In this document: piece by piece, positions 47,171-54,572 of the stretch | Numbering within the stretch: position 1 is the first letter of the stretch | How the letters are laid out: the number at the start of each line of letters is the position of its first letter | NCBI RefSeq assembly: GCF_030065535.1 | Contig: NZ_JASJND010000007.1 | Location: 248,001-312,000, forward strand | Direction of reading: 5' to 3' | DNA: 64,000 nt | From: Microbacterium dauci | Lineage (GTDB): Bacteria > Actinomycetota > Actinomycetes > Actinomycetales > Microbacteriaceae | The notes under the pieces: model-generated | Database searches by the model: none | What the model was told of the DNA's origin: nothing | What the model saw: only the letters and a program-made list of their open reading frames with translations | Made by a program: the position numbers and the translations under genes

Positions 47171-48537
47171 CCGGTACCACCCCGAACGGCATCCGCTACC
47201 CCGACGGCGCCAGCAAGGCCAAGAACCTCGGCGCCGAGCTGCAGCAGATGGCCGAGGATATCGACGAGTTCATCGACGAGCAGTTCGACGGCGCCAACCC
47301 CGCGTTCGCGCAGCGCGCCGGCGCAGCCGTCGACGCGGCCCTCGCGACGCGCCAGATCGTCACGCACGACGACCGGCTGGCAGCCGGCGAGGGTCGGCCC
47401 GCGCTCGCGATCCCGTTCGAGAAGGGCGGACGCCGGTACCGCAACGCGCTCGAGGTCGACGACCACGGCCGGCCCACCGAGTACGCGCTCGGCCGGCACG
47501 CCGCCGCTGAGGCGCTATACGGCGAACTCGGCAAGGTGATCGGAGTCGAGACCCGCCGGGACGTCCACGCGCCCGGCAAGGTCGCACTGTTCGTCTACGA
47601 CACCGGCGAGGTCGCCGGATCGATCAGCATCGACGGCACGACCACGTTCGCCGAGTCCGACACAACCGCCGACGTCGCCCGCGGCGACTCGACGACCTAC
47701 GGCGCCGACCTCGCCAACCCCACCGTCGACGGATGGTGCCCGGTCCTGAGCCGTATGGCGAACCGGCCCATCGTCGGCTGGGGTCGATCGGGCGCGCGGG
47801 CCGAGGAAATCACGTTCATGGGCGGCGGCCTGTGGATCACCGGCGCACCCGCCGGCGGCAGCATCCCCGCAGCCGGCGCTGTCACGATCACCGGCCTCGA
47901 CGTCGACCCGTGGCGCGCCGGCGTCACCGCGCCTGTGCCCGTCCTCGCGCTCACCCCCGCCGGCGTGTCGATCCCCGGCACGCTCGAGCGCATCGGCGAC
48001 ACGCGCGTGTTCACCCGCCAGACGCCCGGAGCCGTCGTGCCGGCCGCGTCGCTCCAGTTCCGCGGCAACCCCCGCGACAAGCACCGGCTGCTCTATGTCG
48101 GCATGGGCATCAACAACGAGCCGCTGATCGAGGCCGGCACGCAGACGATCGCCGACGTGCAGGGCTGGTACGAAGACCTCACCCGCGGCCACACCGGGCC
48201 GCTCGTCATCTGGGGACTGCTCGACCGCGGCATCAGCGAGGCACCCGGCACCGTCCGCGGCGACTTCATCGCAGCGATGGAGACCTGGTTCGCGGCCGAG
48301 TACGGCGACGCCTGGTGCCCCGTCCGTCAGTACCTCGCCTCATCGGCCGCGATCGCGGATGCCGGCGCGTTCGCCAGCTATGCCCCGACGCAGGCCGACC
48401 TCGACCACGTCGCCGCCGGCGTCGTCCCGCCGGGATTCCGCACCGGCGGCGGTACCAGCGTCCACCTCAACGAGCTGGGCAACTGGCTCCAGGCGTGGTT
48501 CATCCTCCACCACCTCATCGAGAGAGGGCTCATCTGA
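47167..48537 (+). CDS. tail protein with SGNH-hydrolase-like domain
   Basis: The 456-residue protein starts with a baseplate-like segment (TPNGIRYPDGASKAKNLGAE). From about residue 165 it shows an SGNH-like domain with block I ARGDSTTYG (Ser175), IVGWGRSGARAEE, and a His near 435 in TSVHLNELGNW. It probably hydrolyses esters on cell-surface polymers during adsorption. The block V Asp is not obvious, so activity is less certain than for the first SGNH protein. The ATG overlaps the preceding stop. Confidence 0.7.
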   Translation: MTGTTPNGIRYPDGASKAKNLGAELQQMAEDIDEFIDEQFDGANPAFAQRAGAAVDAALATRQIVTHDDRLAAGEGRPALAIPFEKGGRRYRNALEVDDHGRPTEYALGRHAAAEALYGELGKVIGVETRRDVHAPGKVALFVYDTGEVAGSISIDGTTTFAESDTTADVARGDSTTYGADLANPTVDGWCPVLSRMANRPIVGWGRSGARAEEITFMGGGLWITGAPAGGSIPAAGAVTITGLDVDPWRAGVTAPVPVLALTPAGVSIPGTLERIGDTRVFTRQTPGAVVPAASLQFRGNPRDKHRLLYVGMGINNEPLIEAGTQTIADVQGWYEDLTRGHTGPLVIWGLLDRGISEAPGTVRGDFIAAMETWFAAEYGDAWCPVRQYLASSAAIADAGAFASYAPTQADLDHVAAGVVPPGFRTGGGTSVHLNELGNWLQAWFILHHLIERGLI

Positions 48538-49166
48538 TGGCCGATCCCGTCCGCATCTTCCGCCTGCCCGGCGCACCCGCACCCGGCAGCATGCTCCCGC
48601 TGCTCGAGACCTACGGGTACGACGACAGCTTCGACCGCACCAACACGGCAGCCGGCCTCGGCACGACACCCGACGGCAAGCCGTGGGTACCGTGGCGCGG
48701 CACCTGGGCGATCAACAACGGCTCCGCGATCGTCGCCGCGGCATCCGGCACGCAGCTCCAGCTCGCCGTGGTCGACACTCTCACGCCCGACGGCGACTTC
48801 GAGCTCGTCTACGCCAACCGCGACGGCGTCGACACCGGCGGCGGTCTCCTGTTCCGCGGCGTCGACGCCGACAACCACCTGTTCGTCAACTCGTCCGGCG
48901 GTGGCGGCCTCATCCGGCTCTGGAAGCGCGTCGCCGGCGTCGCGACCGCGATCGCTACCGCGGAGGTCGGGCCGATCCCGAACCAGGTTCCGCTCCGCGT
49001 CCGCGCGGTCGGCGACTCGCTCCAGGTCTACCTCGGTAACACCCGGATCATCAACGCCGTCGACGCGACGTTCGTCGACGCGACGTTCGCCGGGATCATG
49101 GCAGCCGCAGCCGCCGCCGGCACCCGAATCATGGACAGCCGCTGCACCTACCTCGAGGCGGCCTGA
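48537..49166 (+). CDS. tail or receptor-binding protein, lectin-like
   Basis: The 209-residue beta-rich protein (YGYDDSFDRTNTAAGLGTTP, WRGTWAINNGSAIVAAASG, ELVYANRDGVDTGGGLLFRG) resembles concanavalin/LamG-type folds in phage tail tips. It is the last structural gene before lysis. The receptor-binding role is inferred from position and fold. Confidence 0.55.
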   Translation: MADPVRIFRLPGAPAPGSMLPLLETYGYDDSFDRTNTAAGLGTTPDGKPWVPWRGTWAINNGSAIVAAASGTQLQLAVVDTLTPDGDFELVYANRDGVDTGGGLLFRGVDADNHLFVNSSGGGGLIRLWKRVAGVATAIATAEVGPIPNQVPLRVRAVGDSLQVYLGNTRIINAVDATFVDATFAGIMAAAAAAGTRIMDSRCTYLEAA

Positions 49167-49212
49167 CCGGTCCACCTCGCACCGACCATCACACGAAAGG
49201 CACGAATCCATC

Positions 49213-49632
49213 ATGGGGAAGATGTTCTGGCAGTACCCGATCAGCGGCGACACCGCCGCCCACGCCCGCCGCGGCGTCGGGCCGGCGACCGACTACGAGA
49301 CGCCGACGGGAACGATCGTCCACGCGCCGTTCACGGGCCGCGTCGAGCCGTACTCGAACGCCGACGGTGGCCTGAGCCTCCGCGTCGTCGGGAGCCGCTT
49401 CACGCTCTACGTGCAGCACCTCAGCCGCAACAACCTGTACCGCTACGGCACGCGCCGTCTGTGGCGCACCAAGGTCGCCGTGAGTGGCAACACCGGCAAG
49501 ACGACCGGCCCCCACGTCCACGCCTACATCATCGATCGCAAGACCGGCCGTCGCTACTCGTTCCTCGAGTGGCAGGAGATGCGCCGGCACCGGCTCCCGC
49601 TCAACGCTCGCCGGTTCCGGGCTGCGAAGTGA
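49213..49632 (+). CDS. endolysin-like M23 peptidase
   Basis: The 139-residue single-domain protein has an M23-like pattern. A degenerate first motif (AHARRGVGPATDYETPTGT) is followed by IVHAPFTGRV, LYVQHLS and the metal-binding GPHVHAY. The first His and Asp are spaced more widely than in standard LytM enzymes. GAAAGG lies 13 bases before ATG 49213. It precedes two holin-like genes, so it is the best endolysin candidate. Confidence 0.65.
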   Translation: MGKMFWQYPISGDTAAHARRGVGPATDYETPTGTIVHAPFTGRVEPYSNADGGLSLRVVGSRFTLYVQHLSRNNLYRYGTRRLWRTKVAVSGNTGKTTGPHVHAYIIDRKTGRRYSFLEWQEMRRHRLPLNARRFRAAK

Positions 49633-49868
49633 TCGACATTCCCGCCGGCGTCGCGCTCGTGATCGCGGCAGCGATCGCCGGCGTGTTCGCGCTCATCGGC
49701 GGGTTCATCGCGGCACGCCGAGGCCGCGTCGCGCGCCTCGAGCGCGAGAACCGCCAGCTATGGTTCGCGCTCCGCGGCGTCGTCGACGTGCTCTACCGCA
49801 ACAACATCCCGATCCCGGAATCGCTCGACAAGATCATCAACCCGCCCATCGAAGGAGACACAGGATGA
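49629..49868 (+). CDS. holin-like small membrane protein
   Basis: The 79-residue protein has one transmembrane helix (about 4-28; VALVIAAAIAGVFALIGGFI) followed by a basic, coiled segment (AARRGRVARLERENRQL). GTG 49629 overlaps the endolysin stop. It may be a holin or a holin partner; a pinholin or spanin-like role cannot be excluded. Confidence 0.6.
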   Translation: MIDIPAGVALVIAAAIAGVFALIGGFIAARRGRVARLERENRQLWFALRGVVDVLYRNNIPIPESLDKIINPPIEGDTG

Positions 49869-50155
49869 CCTTTCCCACCCGCGCGCAGCGGCGCGCCCTC
49901 GCTCGAGCCGCCGGCAACGATCGCGCGCCGATCTACACCGGCGCGTTCTGGGCCGATCTGAGCGAACGCGTGGTGACGTCGGCAGCCGGCGGCGCGCTGG
50001 CCGTCGCGTCGGCGACCACGTTCGTGATCCAGGAGCCGACGTCGTGGGCTGCCCTCGGCGTCGGGGCCGGCGCCGGCGCGCTGCTGTCGTTCCTCAAGGG
50101 GATCGCCGCATCGCGCACCGGCACGGGATCGCCGTCGATCGCGACGAACGTCTAA
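49865..50155 (+). CDS. phage holin, r1t-like
   Basis: The 96-residue protein has the r1t-type holin motif around FWADLSERVVTSAAGGALAV and a second hydrophobic segment (WAALGVGAGAGALLSFLKGI). Holins form membrane lesions that release endolysin. ATG 49865 overlaps the preceding stop by four bases. It ends the rightward late operon and converges with a minus-strand gene. Confidence 0.75.
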   Translation: MTFPTRAQRRALARAAGNDRAPIYTGAFWADLSERVVTSAAGGALAVASATTFVIQEPTSWAALGVGAGAGALLSFLKGIAASRTGTGSPSIATNV

Positions 50156-50364
50156 GACAGGTCCGCGTGCTGGCCGCGTGACTCGCGGTCGGCACGCGTG
50201 ACCTGCTGGAAGTTCAGATCGTCCTGATGCGCCCGCAGCGCGGCGCCCGTCGCCGCCCGCACGGCCGTGTAGATGATGAGCCAGAGCACGAGCAGGCTGA
50301 TGAGCGTGAACGCGACGCCGTACCCGAGGGCAGCCCATCCGAGCTGCTGAAAGTCGATCCCCAT
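50152..50364 (-). CDS. small membrane protein, candidate lysogeny-expressed moron
   Basis: The 70-residue protein has one transmembrane helix (about 14-37; YGVAFTLISLLVLWLIIYTA) and a charged C-terminal tail. It is encoded opposite the late genes, beside the integrase. TAGTCT lies seven bases before the ATG, the leaderless-promoter pattern of this genome, so it can be expressed in the lysogen independently of late genes. Superinfection exclusion is one possible role but is not shown. Confidence 0.6.
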   Translation of the reverse strand: MGIDFQQLGWAALGYGVAFTLISLLVLWLIIYTAVRAATGAALRAHQDDLNFQQVTRADRESRGQHADLS

Positions 50365-50371
50365 GCGGGGG

Positions 50372-50377
50372 AGACTA
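50372..50377 (-). promoter_or_regulatory. -10 box of the small membrane protein gene
   Basis: TAGTCT (complement of 50372-50377) is followed by seven bases and ATG 50364, within the gap after the integrase stop. Confidence 0.45.
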
Positions 50378-50379
50378 TC

Positions 50380-51216
50380 TCAGGCCGCGACGAGTCCGAG
50401 GCGTGCCGGCTTGATCGCGGTCGCTTCGGCGACCCTGCGCATCGACTCGTCGTCAAGGTGCAGGTACCGCTGCGTCGTCGCGAGCGAGGCGTGCCCGAGC
50501 ATGGCCTGCACGGCCCGGATATCGCCGGTCGCCCGGTAGGCCGCGGTCGCGCCGGCGTGCCGCAGGCTATGCGGGTTCCAACCGACGACCCGCGTGATGA
50601 TCTTGTTCACGCTCATCTTGTGGAGGTGCCCGTCGACGGCGCCGGGGAAGTAGAACCGCTCCCGAGGGTCGAGCGAGAGCACCTCGCGTTCCTGCGCGTG
50701 CAGGGCGAACAGCAGCGGCTGGTTCGCCTTGATCGTCCGTTCCTTGTTCCCCTTGCCGATGAAGCGCAGCGCGTCGCCGTCGCGCGCCGAGAGCGGCAGT
50801 GAGGTCAGTTCCTCGAGCCGCAGCAGCCCGTAGCGGGCGAGCAGCACGAGCGCGCGATCGCGCGTGCTCGCGCCGGCCAGCGCGCCCTCGACCGCGGCAT
50901 CCGGCGCGACCTTGGGCAGCCGCGTCGGGACGCGGATCGACCCGATGTCGATCGTCGGGTCATCGGGCCGCAGGCCGCGCCGGTGCGCCCACCCGAACAG
51001 CACCCGCCACGACGCGAGCTGCGACTTGCGCGTCTCCGCGGCCAGGTGCCGGCGCTTGGCCATCAGCGCCTCGACGTCGTCGACGGTGGCCGTCAGGACG
51101 TCCATGCGCGACGCGAGGTCGCGGGCGTGCCGCATGCGCAGCGTGATCGTTGTCCCCGAGCGATCGGACGCGAGCAGCCACGTCTCGTACCGATCCAGTA
51201 GTGCGTGTTCCCCCAT
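50380..51216 (-). CDS. tyrosine integrase
   Basis: The 278-residue protein has an N-terminal SAM-like core-binding domain (1-95) and a catalytic domain with R133, K155 (GKGNK), H216-x-x-R219 (HSLRH), H242 (LGHAS) and nucleophile Y251. It drives integration at tRNA-Asn; attR starts 92 bp upstream of its ATG. The C-terminus is LGLVAA, similar to an ssrA-type degron, suggesting rapid turnover. In the circular phage genome the repressor gene lies directly upstream on the same strand. Confidence 0.94.
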   Translation of the reverse strand: MGEHALLDRYETWLLASDRSGTTITLRMRHARDLASRMDVLTATVDDVEALMAKRRHLAAETRKSQLASWRVLFGWAHRRGLRPDDPTIDIGSIRVPTRLPKVAPDAAVEGALAGASTRDRALVLLARYGLLRLEELTSLPLSARDGDALRFIGKGNKERTIKANQPLLFALHAQEREVLSLDPRERFYFPGAVDGHLHKMSVNKIITRVVGWNPHSLRHAGATAAYRATGDIRAVQAMLGHASLATTQRYLHLDDESMRRVAEATAIKPARLGLVAA

Positions 51217-51307
51217 AGCGTCCGCAAATCTAACCGGGCTGTATTACGTCGGCGTGTCGTGTGATCCGATCGTTACGCCGCAAGCGGGCGCAGGGCGCGC
51301 GGCTGCA

Positions 51308-51345
51308 AACCGATAGGTTCTTGGTTCGAGTCCAAGCCGGGGAGC
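51308..51345. repeat. attR core of the prophage
   Basis: This is the exact second copy of the 38-bp att core. It restores only the 3' part of tRNA-Asn and cannot form a tRNA by itself, because the anticodon and 5' half are absent. Phage-derived sequence precedes it and host sequence with the native tRNA terminator follows. Confidence 0.95.
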
Positions 51346-51349
51346 CACA

Positions 51350-51380
51350 GGCCCTCACCGCTCGCGGTGGGGGCCTTTTT
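51350..51380 (+). terminator. native tRNA-Asn terminator, now beyond attR
   Basis: GGCCCTCACCG pairs with CGGTGGGGGCC over 11 bp (one G-U) around a CTCG loop and is followed by TTTTT. It is a textbook intrinsic terminator four bases after the att core. Before integration it would have ended transcription of tRNA-Asn. Confidence 0.85.
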
Positions 51381-51421
51381 CCGCCGGACGCAGTGCGCAG
51401 ATCGCGTCTCGTCTTCGAACT

Positions 51422-51748
51422 GTGGCGACGCACCACCTGATCATCACCTGTCCGCCGCAGGTGCTCGAGTACTGTCATTCCGCTCGCTCGGCAGAGGAGT
51501 ACGAGGATCTTGCAGCGGACATGGCCGTGTTGCTGCCAGCTTTCGAGCATCCGAGCGAATCGCTTGCCATCACGTTGCAGAGGGCGCTCTGGGAGCGCGG
51601 GATGCCGCGCGCCGCTGTAGCGTTCGACTGCCTCATCGCCGCATACGCGGTCGTGAATGACGCGATCGTGCTGAACTCGGATCACGACTTCGGGCACATC
51701 GAGCGAGCGACCGATGGTCGCCTTCGTCAGGAGTTCGTCCCGGAGTGA
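51422..51748 (+). pseudogene. 5'-truncated VapC-like PIN toxin
   Basis: The frame encodes the C-terminal three quarters of a PIN domain (CHSARSAEEYEDLAADMAVL, AAVAFDCLIAAYAVVNDAIV, NSDHDFGHIERATDG) with its last acidic residues. The N-terminal strand with the first catalytic Asp is missing, and no vapB antitoxin gene precedes it. Upstream lies the tRNA terminator. The truncation end falls close to attR, so an earlier integration or excision at this tRNA may have removed the rest. Confidence 0.6.
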
Positions 51749-51755
51749 GAACCCG

Positions 51756-51980
51756 TCAGGGGCGCACGCGGACGCTGCGACCGGCGTGGGTGACCACGTC
51801 GCCGATCTGGAGCTGTCGGCCGCGTCGGCGGTCGATCTCGCCATTGACCTCGACTTCGCCGTCGATGATCGCCTCCTTGACGTCACCGCCCGAGTCGAGC
51901 AGACCGGCGAACTTCATGAACTGCCCGAGGCGGATCGAGTCGCCGCCGATCGAGACATCCTGCACCGACACGTCGCTCAC
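51756..51980 (-). CDS. S4-domain RNA-binding protein
   Basis: The 74-residue protein is a stand-alone S4 domain (IRLGQFMKFAGLLDSGGDVK, EAIIDGEVEVNGEIDRRRGR, QLQIGDVV), like YaaA/YbcJ-type proteins that bind structured RNA. GTG 51980 overlaps the def stop (GTGA), so it is translated with peptide deformylase. Confidence 0.85.
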   Translation of the reverse strand: MSDVSVQDVSIGGDSIRLGQFMKFAGLLDSGGDVKEAIIDGEVEVNGEIDRRRGRQLQIGDVVTHAGRSVRVRP

Positions 51981-52543
51981 GCGTCCAGCTCGTCGACGCC
52001 GGGGAGCCAGCTCGCGCCGGGCTTGCCCCAGCCGCGCTTGCGCGCGATCTTCTGCGTGGTCTTCCAGTCCGAGTCGTCGAGACGATCGATGTAGAGGATG
52101 CCGTCGAGGTGATCGAACTCGTGCTGCATGATGCGCGCACGCCACCCGCTCACCCGGATCTCGACGGGCGCACCCTCGAGGTCGGTGCCGGTGACGAGGA
52201 CCTCATTCGAGCGTCGCAGTGCGAAACGCTCACCCGGGAATGAGAGGCATCCCTCCGACTCGTCGTCGGGGTCGGGCGCGCCCGGTTCGAGCGGCCGCTG
52301 CCACAGCTCGGGATTGATGATGACGCCGCGCCACGGGGCGCCCTCGTCGTCTTCGTAGTTGTACGTGAAGATCCGCAGGCCCACGCCGACCTGAGGTGCA
52401 GCAAGCCCGACACCGGGAGCGGCATCCATCGTCTCGAACATGTCGGCGACGAGGTTGCGAACCTCGTCGGTCACCTCGTCGACGGGTGCGGCGATGGAAT
52501 GGAGGACAGGTTCGCCCATGATGCGAATCGGGAGTACGGCCAC
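51977..52543 (-). CDS. def: peptide deformylase
   Basis: The 188-residue metalloenzyme has all three motifs: GVGLAAPQVG, EGCLSFPG and QHEFDHLDG (metal ligands Cys, His, His; catalytic Glu). It removes the N-formyl group from nascent proteins. GTG 52543 follows TAGGCT by six bases, so its mRNA is predicted leaderless. It is divergent from the transporter gene. Confidence 0.96.
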   Translation of the reverse strand: MAVLPIRIMGEPVLHSIAAPVDEVTDEVRNLVADMFETMDAAPGVGLAAPQVGVGLRIFTYNYEDDEGAPWRGVIINPELWQRPLEPGAPDPDDESEGCLSFPGERFALRRSNEVLVTGTDLEGAPVEIRVSGWRARIMQHEFDHLDGILYIDRLDDSDWKTTQKIARKRGWGKPGASWLPGVDELDA

Positions 52544-52549
52544 GTCGCC

Positions 52550-52578
52550 AGCCTACCGACCGGTCCGCCAGGTATCGT
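52550..52578. promoter_or_regulatory. back-to-back leaderless promoters of def and the transporter gene
   Basis: TAGGCT on the minus strand (complement of 52550-52555) lies six bases before GTG 52543, and TATCGT on the plus strand (52573-52578) lies seven bases before GTG 52586. The two start codons are only 42 bp apart, so the -35 regions must overlap the opposite -10 box. Confidence 0.5.
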
Positions 52579-52585
52579 CGAGGGC

Positions 52586-53662
52586 GTGCTGGAGCTGGCG
52601 ACGCCCATCGAGGACATCACCGACGAACTGGTCGGGGTGTTCCGCGACCCCCGCATCCTGATCGGCATCCCGCTCGCCGTCCTCGGCGCGGTGTTCATGT
52701 CGTTCGGTGCGCAGTACCAGCACCGCGGCGTGCAGAAGGTCGAAGCCGAGACCGCCAAGGACGCTGTGTCGGGACTGACCGGCGGACAGCTCGTCCGCCT
52801 GCTGCGGCGCCCGTCGTGGGTGCTCGGCACGGTCATGCTCGGCCTCGCGATCGTGTGCCAACTCGCAGCGCTCTCGTTCGCGCCGCTGATCCTCGTGCAG
52901 CCGATCGGCGCGATCTCGCTCGTCATCACGACGTTGCTCAACGCCCGGATCACTGGCCACAAGCCGACCGGCCGTTCGGTGCTCGCCATCGCGCTCTGTC
53001 TCGGTGGCATCCTCGTCTTCGTCACGGTCGCCGCCCTCTATGCGACAGACCGCGACCTCACCGACCCGCAGCTCCTCACCGTCCTCTGGATCCTTTTCGG
53101 TGTCGTGGTGCTCCTCGGCACGATGTGGCTGACGCTCCGCAAGCGGATGCGTGCGCTGTTCTACATCGTCGCCGCCGGCATCGTTTACGGGTTCGTGGCG
53201 ACGCTCGCGAAGGTCGTCATCAGCCGCATCCAGAGCGGTGATTTCGAGTGGCTCACGATGCTCTGCGTCGTCGGCCTGCTCGCGGGCACCGCCATGGGCG
53301 CGTACTTCGTCCAGACCGCATACTCGTCGGGCCCTCCCGATCTCGTCATCGCGGGTCTCACCGTCATCGACCCGATTGTCGCGATCGTCATCGGTCTCAC
53401 GGTCCTCAACGAGGCGCAGGGCGCACCCGTCGGCGCGTACATCGGGTTCGCGGTCGCCGGCGCGCTCGCGATCGTCGGTGTCTTCCAGCTCGCGCGGCAC
53501 CATCCACAGGTGGTCAGCGAGAGCCAGGAGATTCTGATCCAGCGCGGCAGCGGTGCGGGGGAGGAGAAGCCGTCGCGGCTCTCGCCCACTCGCCTCGACG
53601 AGGCTGTCGCGAAGGTCTGGCCCGAGCCGCCCGTGAACGACGAGGAACGACGCTCGCGTTAG
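52586..53662 (+). CDS. DMT-superfamily / NIPA-like membrane transporter
   Basis: The 358-residue protein has about nine to ten transmembrane helices (for example LIGIPLAVLGAVFMSFGAQY, LVQPIGAISLVITTLLNARI, VIDPIVAIVIGLTVLNEAQG) in the EamA/NIPA fold, with a soluble C-terminal tail of about 50 residues. The NIPA family includes Mg2+ transporters, but the substrate here is unknown. GTG 52586 is chosen from the leaderless -10 spacing and because it precedes the first helix. Confidence 0.8.
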   Translation: MLELATPIEDITDELVGVFRDPRILIGIPLAVLGAVFMSFGAQYQHRGVQKVEAETAKDAVSGLTGGQLVRLLRRPSWVLGTVMLGLAIVCQLAALSFAPLILVQPIGAISLVITTLLNARITGHKPTGRSVLAIALCLGGILVFVTVAALYATDRDLTDPQLLTVLWILFGVVVLLGTMWLTLRKRMRALFYIVAAGIVYGFVATLAKVVISRIQSGDFEWLTMLCVVGLLAGTAMGAYFVQTAYSSGPPDLVIAGLTVIDPIVAIVIGLTVLNEAQGAPVGAYIGFAVAGALAIVGVFQLARHHPQVVSESQEILIQRGSGAGEEKPSRLSPTRLDEAVAKVWPEPPVNDEERRSR

Positions 53663-53676
53663 GCTCGTCCCGACAG

Positions 53677-53750
53677 GGGGCGGTGGCCAAGCTGGTTAAG
53701 GCAGCGGGCTCATAACCCGACGATCGTGGGTTCAAGTCCCACCCGCCCTA
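53677..53750 (+). tRNA. tRNA with CAT anticodon (elongator Met or Ile2)
   Basis: The 74-nt cloverleaf has acceptor arms GGGGCGG/CCGCCCT, anticodon loop CTCATAA with CAT at 53711-53713, T-arm GTGGG-TTCAAGT-CCCAC and discriminator A. It lacks the initiator features. CAT can decode Met, or Ile if the C is lysidinylated; sequence identity elements are not enough here to decide. Confidence 0.9.
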
Positions 53751-53877
53751 CGAAATCACAGCCTTGTCATTCCGTGCCGGATCGGGCGATAATGGCTGCA
53801 CAACCTCACAGCACATCGCCGGAGCCCGCTCCATCAGGTCGTAGGGGAAGACGTACCTGATCGAAACGGAGCGAACG

Positions 53878-54381
53878 ATGGCGACACCACAGGCGCGTGG
53901 AGTGATCTTCATTCACTCTGCGCCACGCGCGTTGTGCCCCCACCTGGAGTGGGCGGCGGGACGTGCGCTCGGTCATGCCGTGAACTTCGAGTGGGCCGAC
54001 CAGCCGGTCCTCGATGGCAGCCGCCGTGCCGAGTTCTACTGGGAGGGCCCCGCCGGTACCGGCGCATCCCTCGCGACCGCGCTCCGTGGGTGGGAACACC
54101 TGCGCTACGAGGTGTCGGAAGACCCGACGCCCCGCAGTGACGGGGGCCGCTGGCTGCACACCCCGAGCCTCGGCATCCACTATGCCCAGACGGATGCCGC
54201 GGGCAACGTCGTCATCGGTGAGGACCGCATCCGCTACGCGATGGAGATCGCGGCCGGCGACGCGTTCGAACTGCAACGGGAACTCGGCGTTGCGCTCGGA
54301 TCGGCGTGGGACGAGGAACTCGAACCCTTCCGTCACGCGAGCGACGACGCACCCGTCGTCTGGCTCCACAAGGTCGGCTGA
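53878..54381 (+). CDS. DUF3145 family protein
   Basis: The 167-residue protein matches the actinobacterial DUF3145 family: GVIFIHSAPRALCPHLEWAA at the N-terminus, EFYWEGPAGTGASLATALRG in the centre and ELGVALGSAWDEELEPFRHA near the C-terminus. The function is unknown. It is well conserved near fatty-acid synthesis genes of actinobacteria. GAACG before the ATG is a weak ribosome-binding site. Confidence 0.85.
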   Translation: MATPQARGVIFIHSAPRALCPHLEWAAGRALGHAVNFEWADQPVLDGSRRAEFYWEGPAGTGASLATALRGWEHLRYEVSEDPTPRSDGGRWLHTPSLGIHYAQTDAAGNVVIGEDRIRYAMEIAAGDAFELQRELGVALGSAWDEELEPFRHASDDAPVVWLHKVG

Positions 54382-54519
54382 GACGATCCGGCCGAGGCTG
54401 ACACTCCACAACCGAACAGACTTTCAGGCGGGCGCGGACCTCGCTCACGCGAGCGGCGCCACGACCGGCTTCGGATGGCTTCCCGGAGACCGGGGGAGCG
54501 CCACCCCCGCCTGATCCAT

Positions 54520-54556
54520 GAGAAACGCCCCCGGTGGCTTCCCGGGGGCGTTTCTC
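54520..54556. terminator. bidirectional terminator between the DUF3145 gene and fabF
   Basis: A perfect 15-bp stem (GAGAAACGCCCCCGG and its complement) with a seven-base loop closes in A/T-rich bases on both sides, between convergent genes. Confidence 0.85.
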
Positions 54557-54572
54557 TGTGGCTGCTGCGGCG

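Larger units (their letters stand above)
32095..51345. mobile_element. complete compact siphovirus prophage in tRNA-Asn
   Basis: A roughly 19.2-kb element is bounded by the 38-bp att repeat. It encodes a repressor, HTH proteins, a replication initiator, methylase, HNH protein, terminase subunits, portal, protease-capsid fusion, connectors, tail tube, frameshifted chaperones, a tape measure of only 498 residues, tail proteins, an endolysin, holins and a tyrosine integrase next to attR. No disrupted structural gene is seen, so it may be inducible. It has no helicase, polymerase or recombinase genes and must rely on host replication. The size and gene order resemble small actinobacterial siphoviruses. 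Confidence 0.93.

Noticed and set aside
32133..51307. CRISPR array, phage-defence islands or toxin-antitoxin pairs in the prophage
   Set aside because: No regularly spaced repeats and no Cas, RM or abortive-infection proteins are visible. The only repeats are the iterons, operators and the 14-bp pair, which are too few and irregular.
51308..51345. A possible second tRNA-Asn gene
   Set aside because: Only the 3' half is present; there is no anticodon or 5' acceptor strand. It is the attR core.
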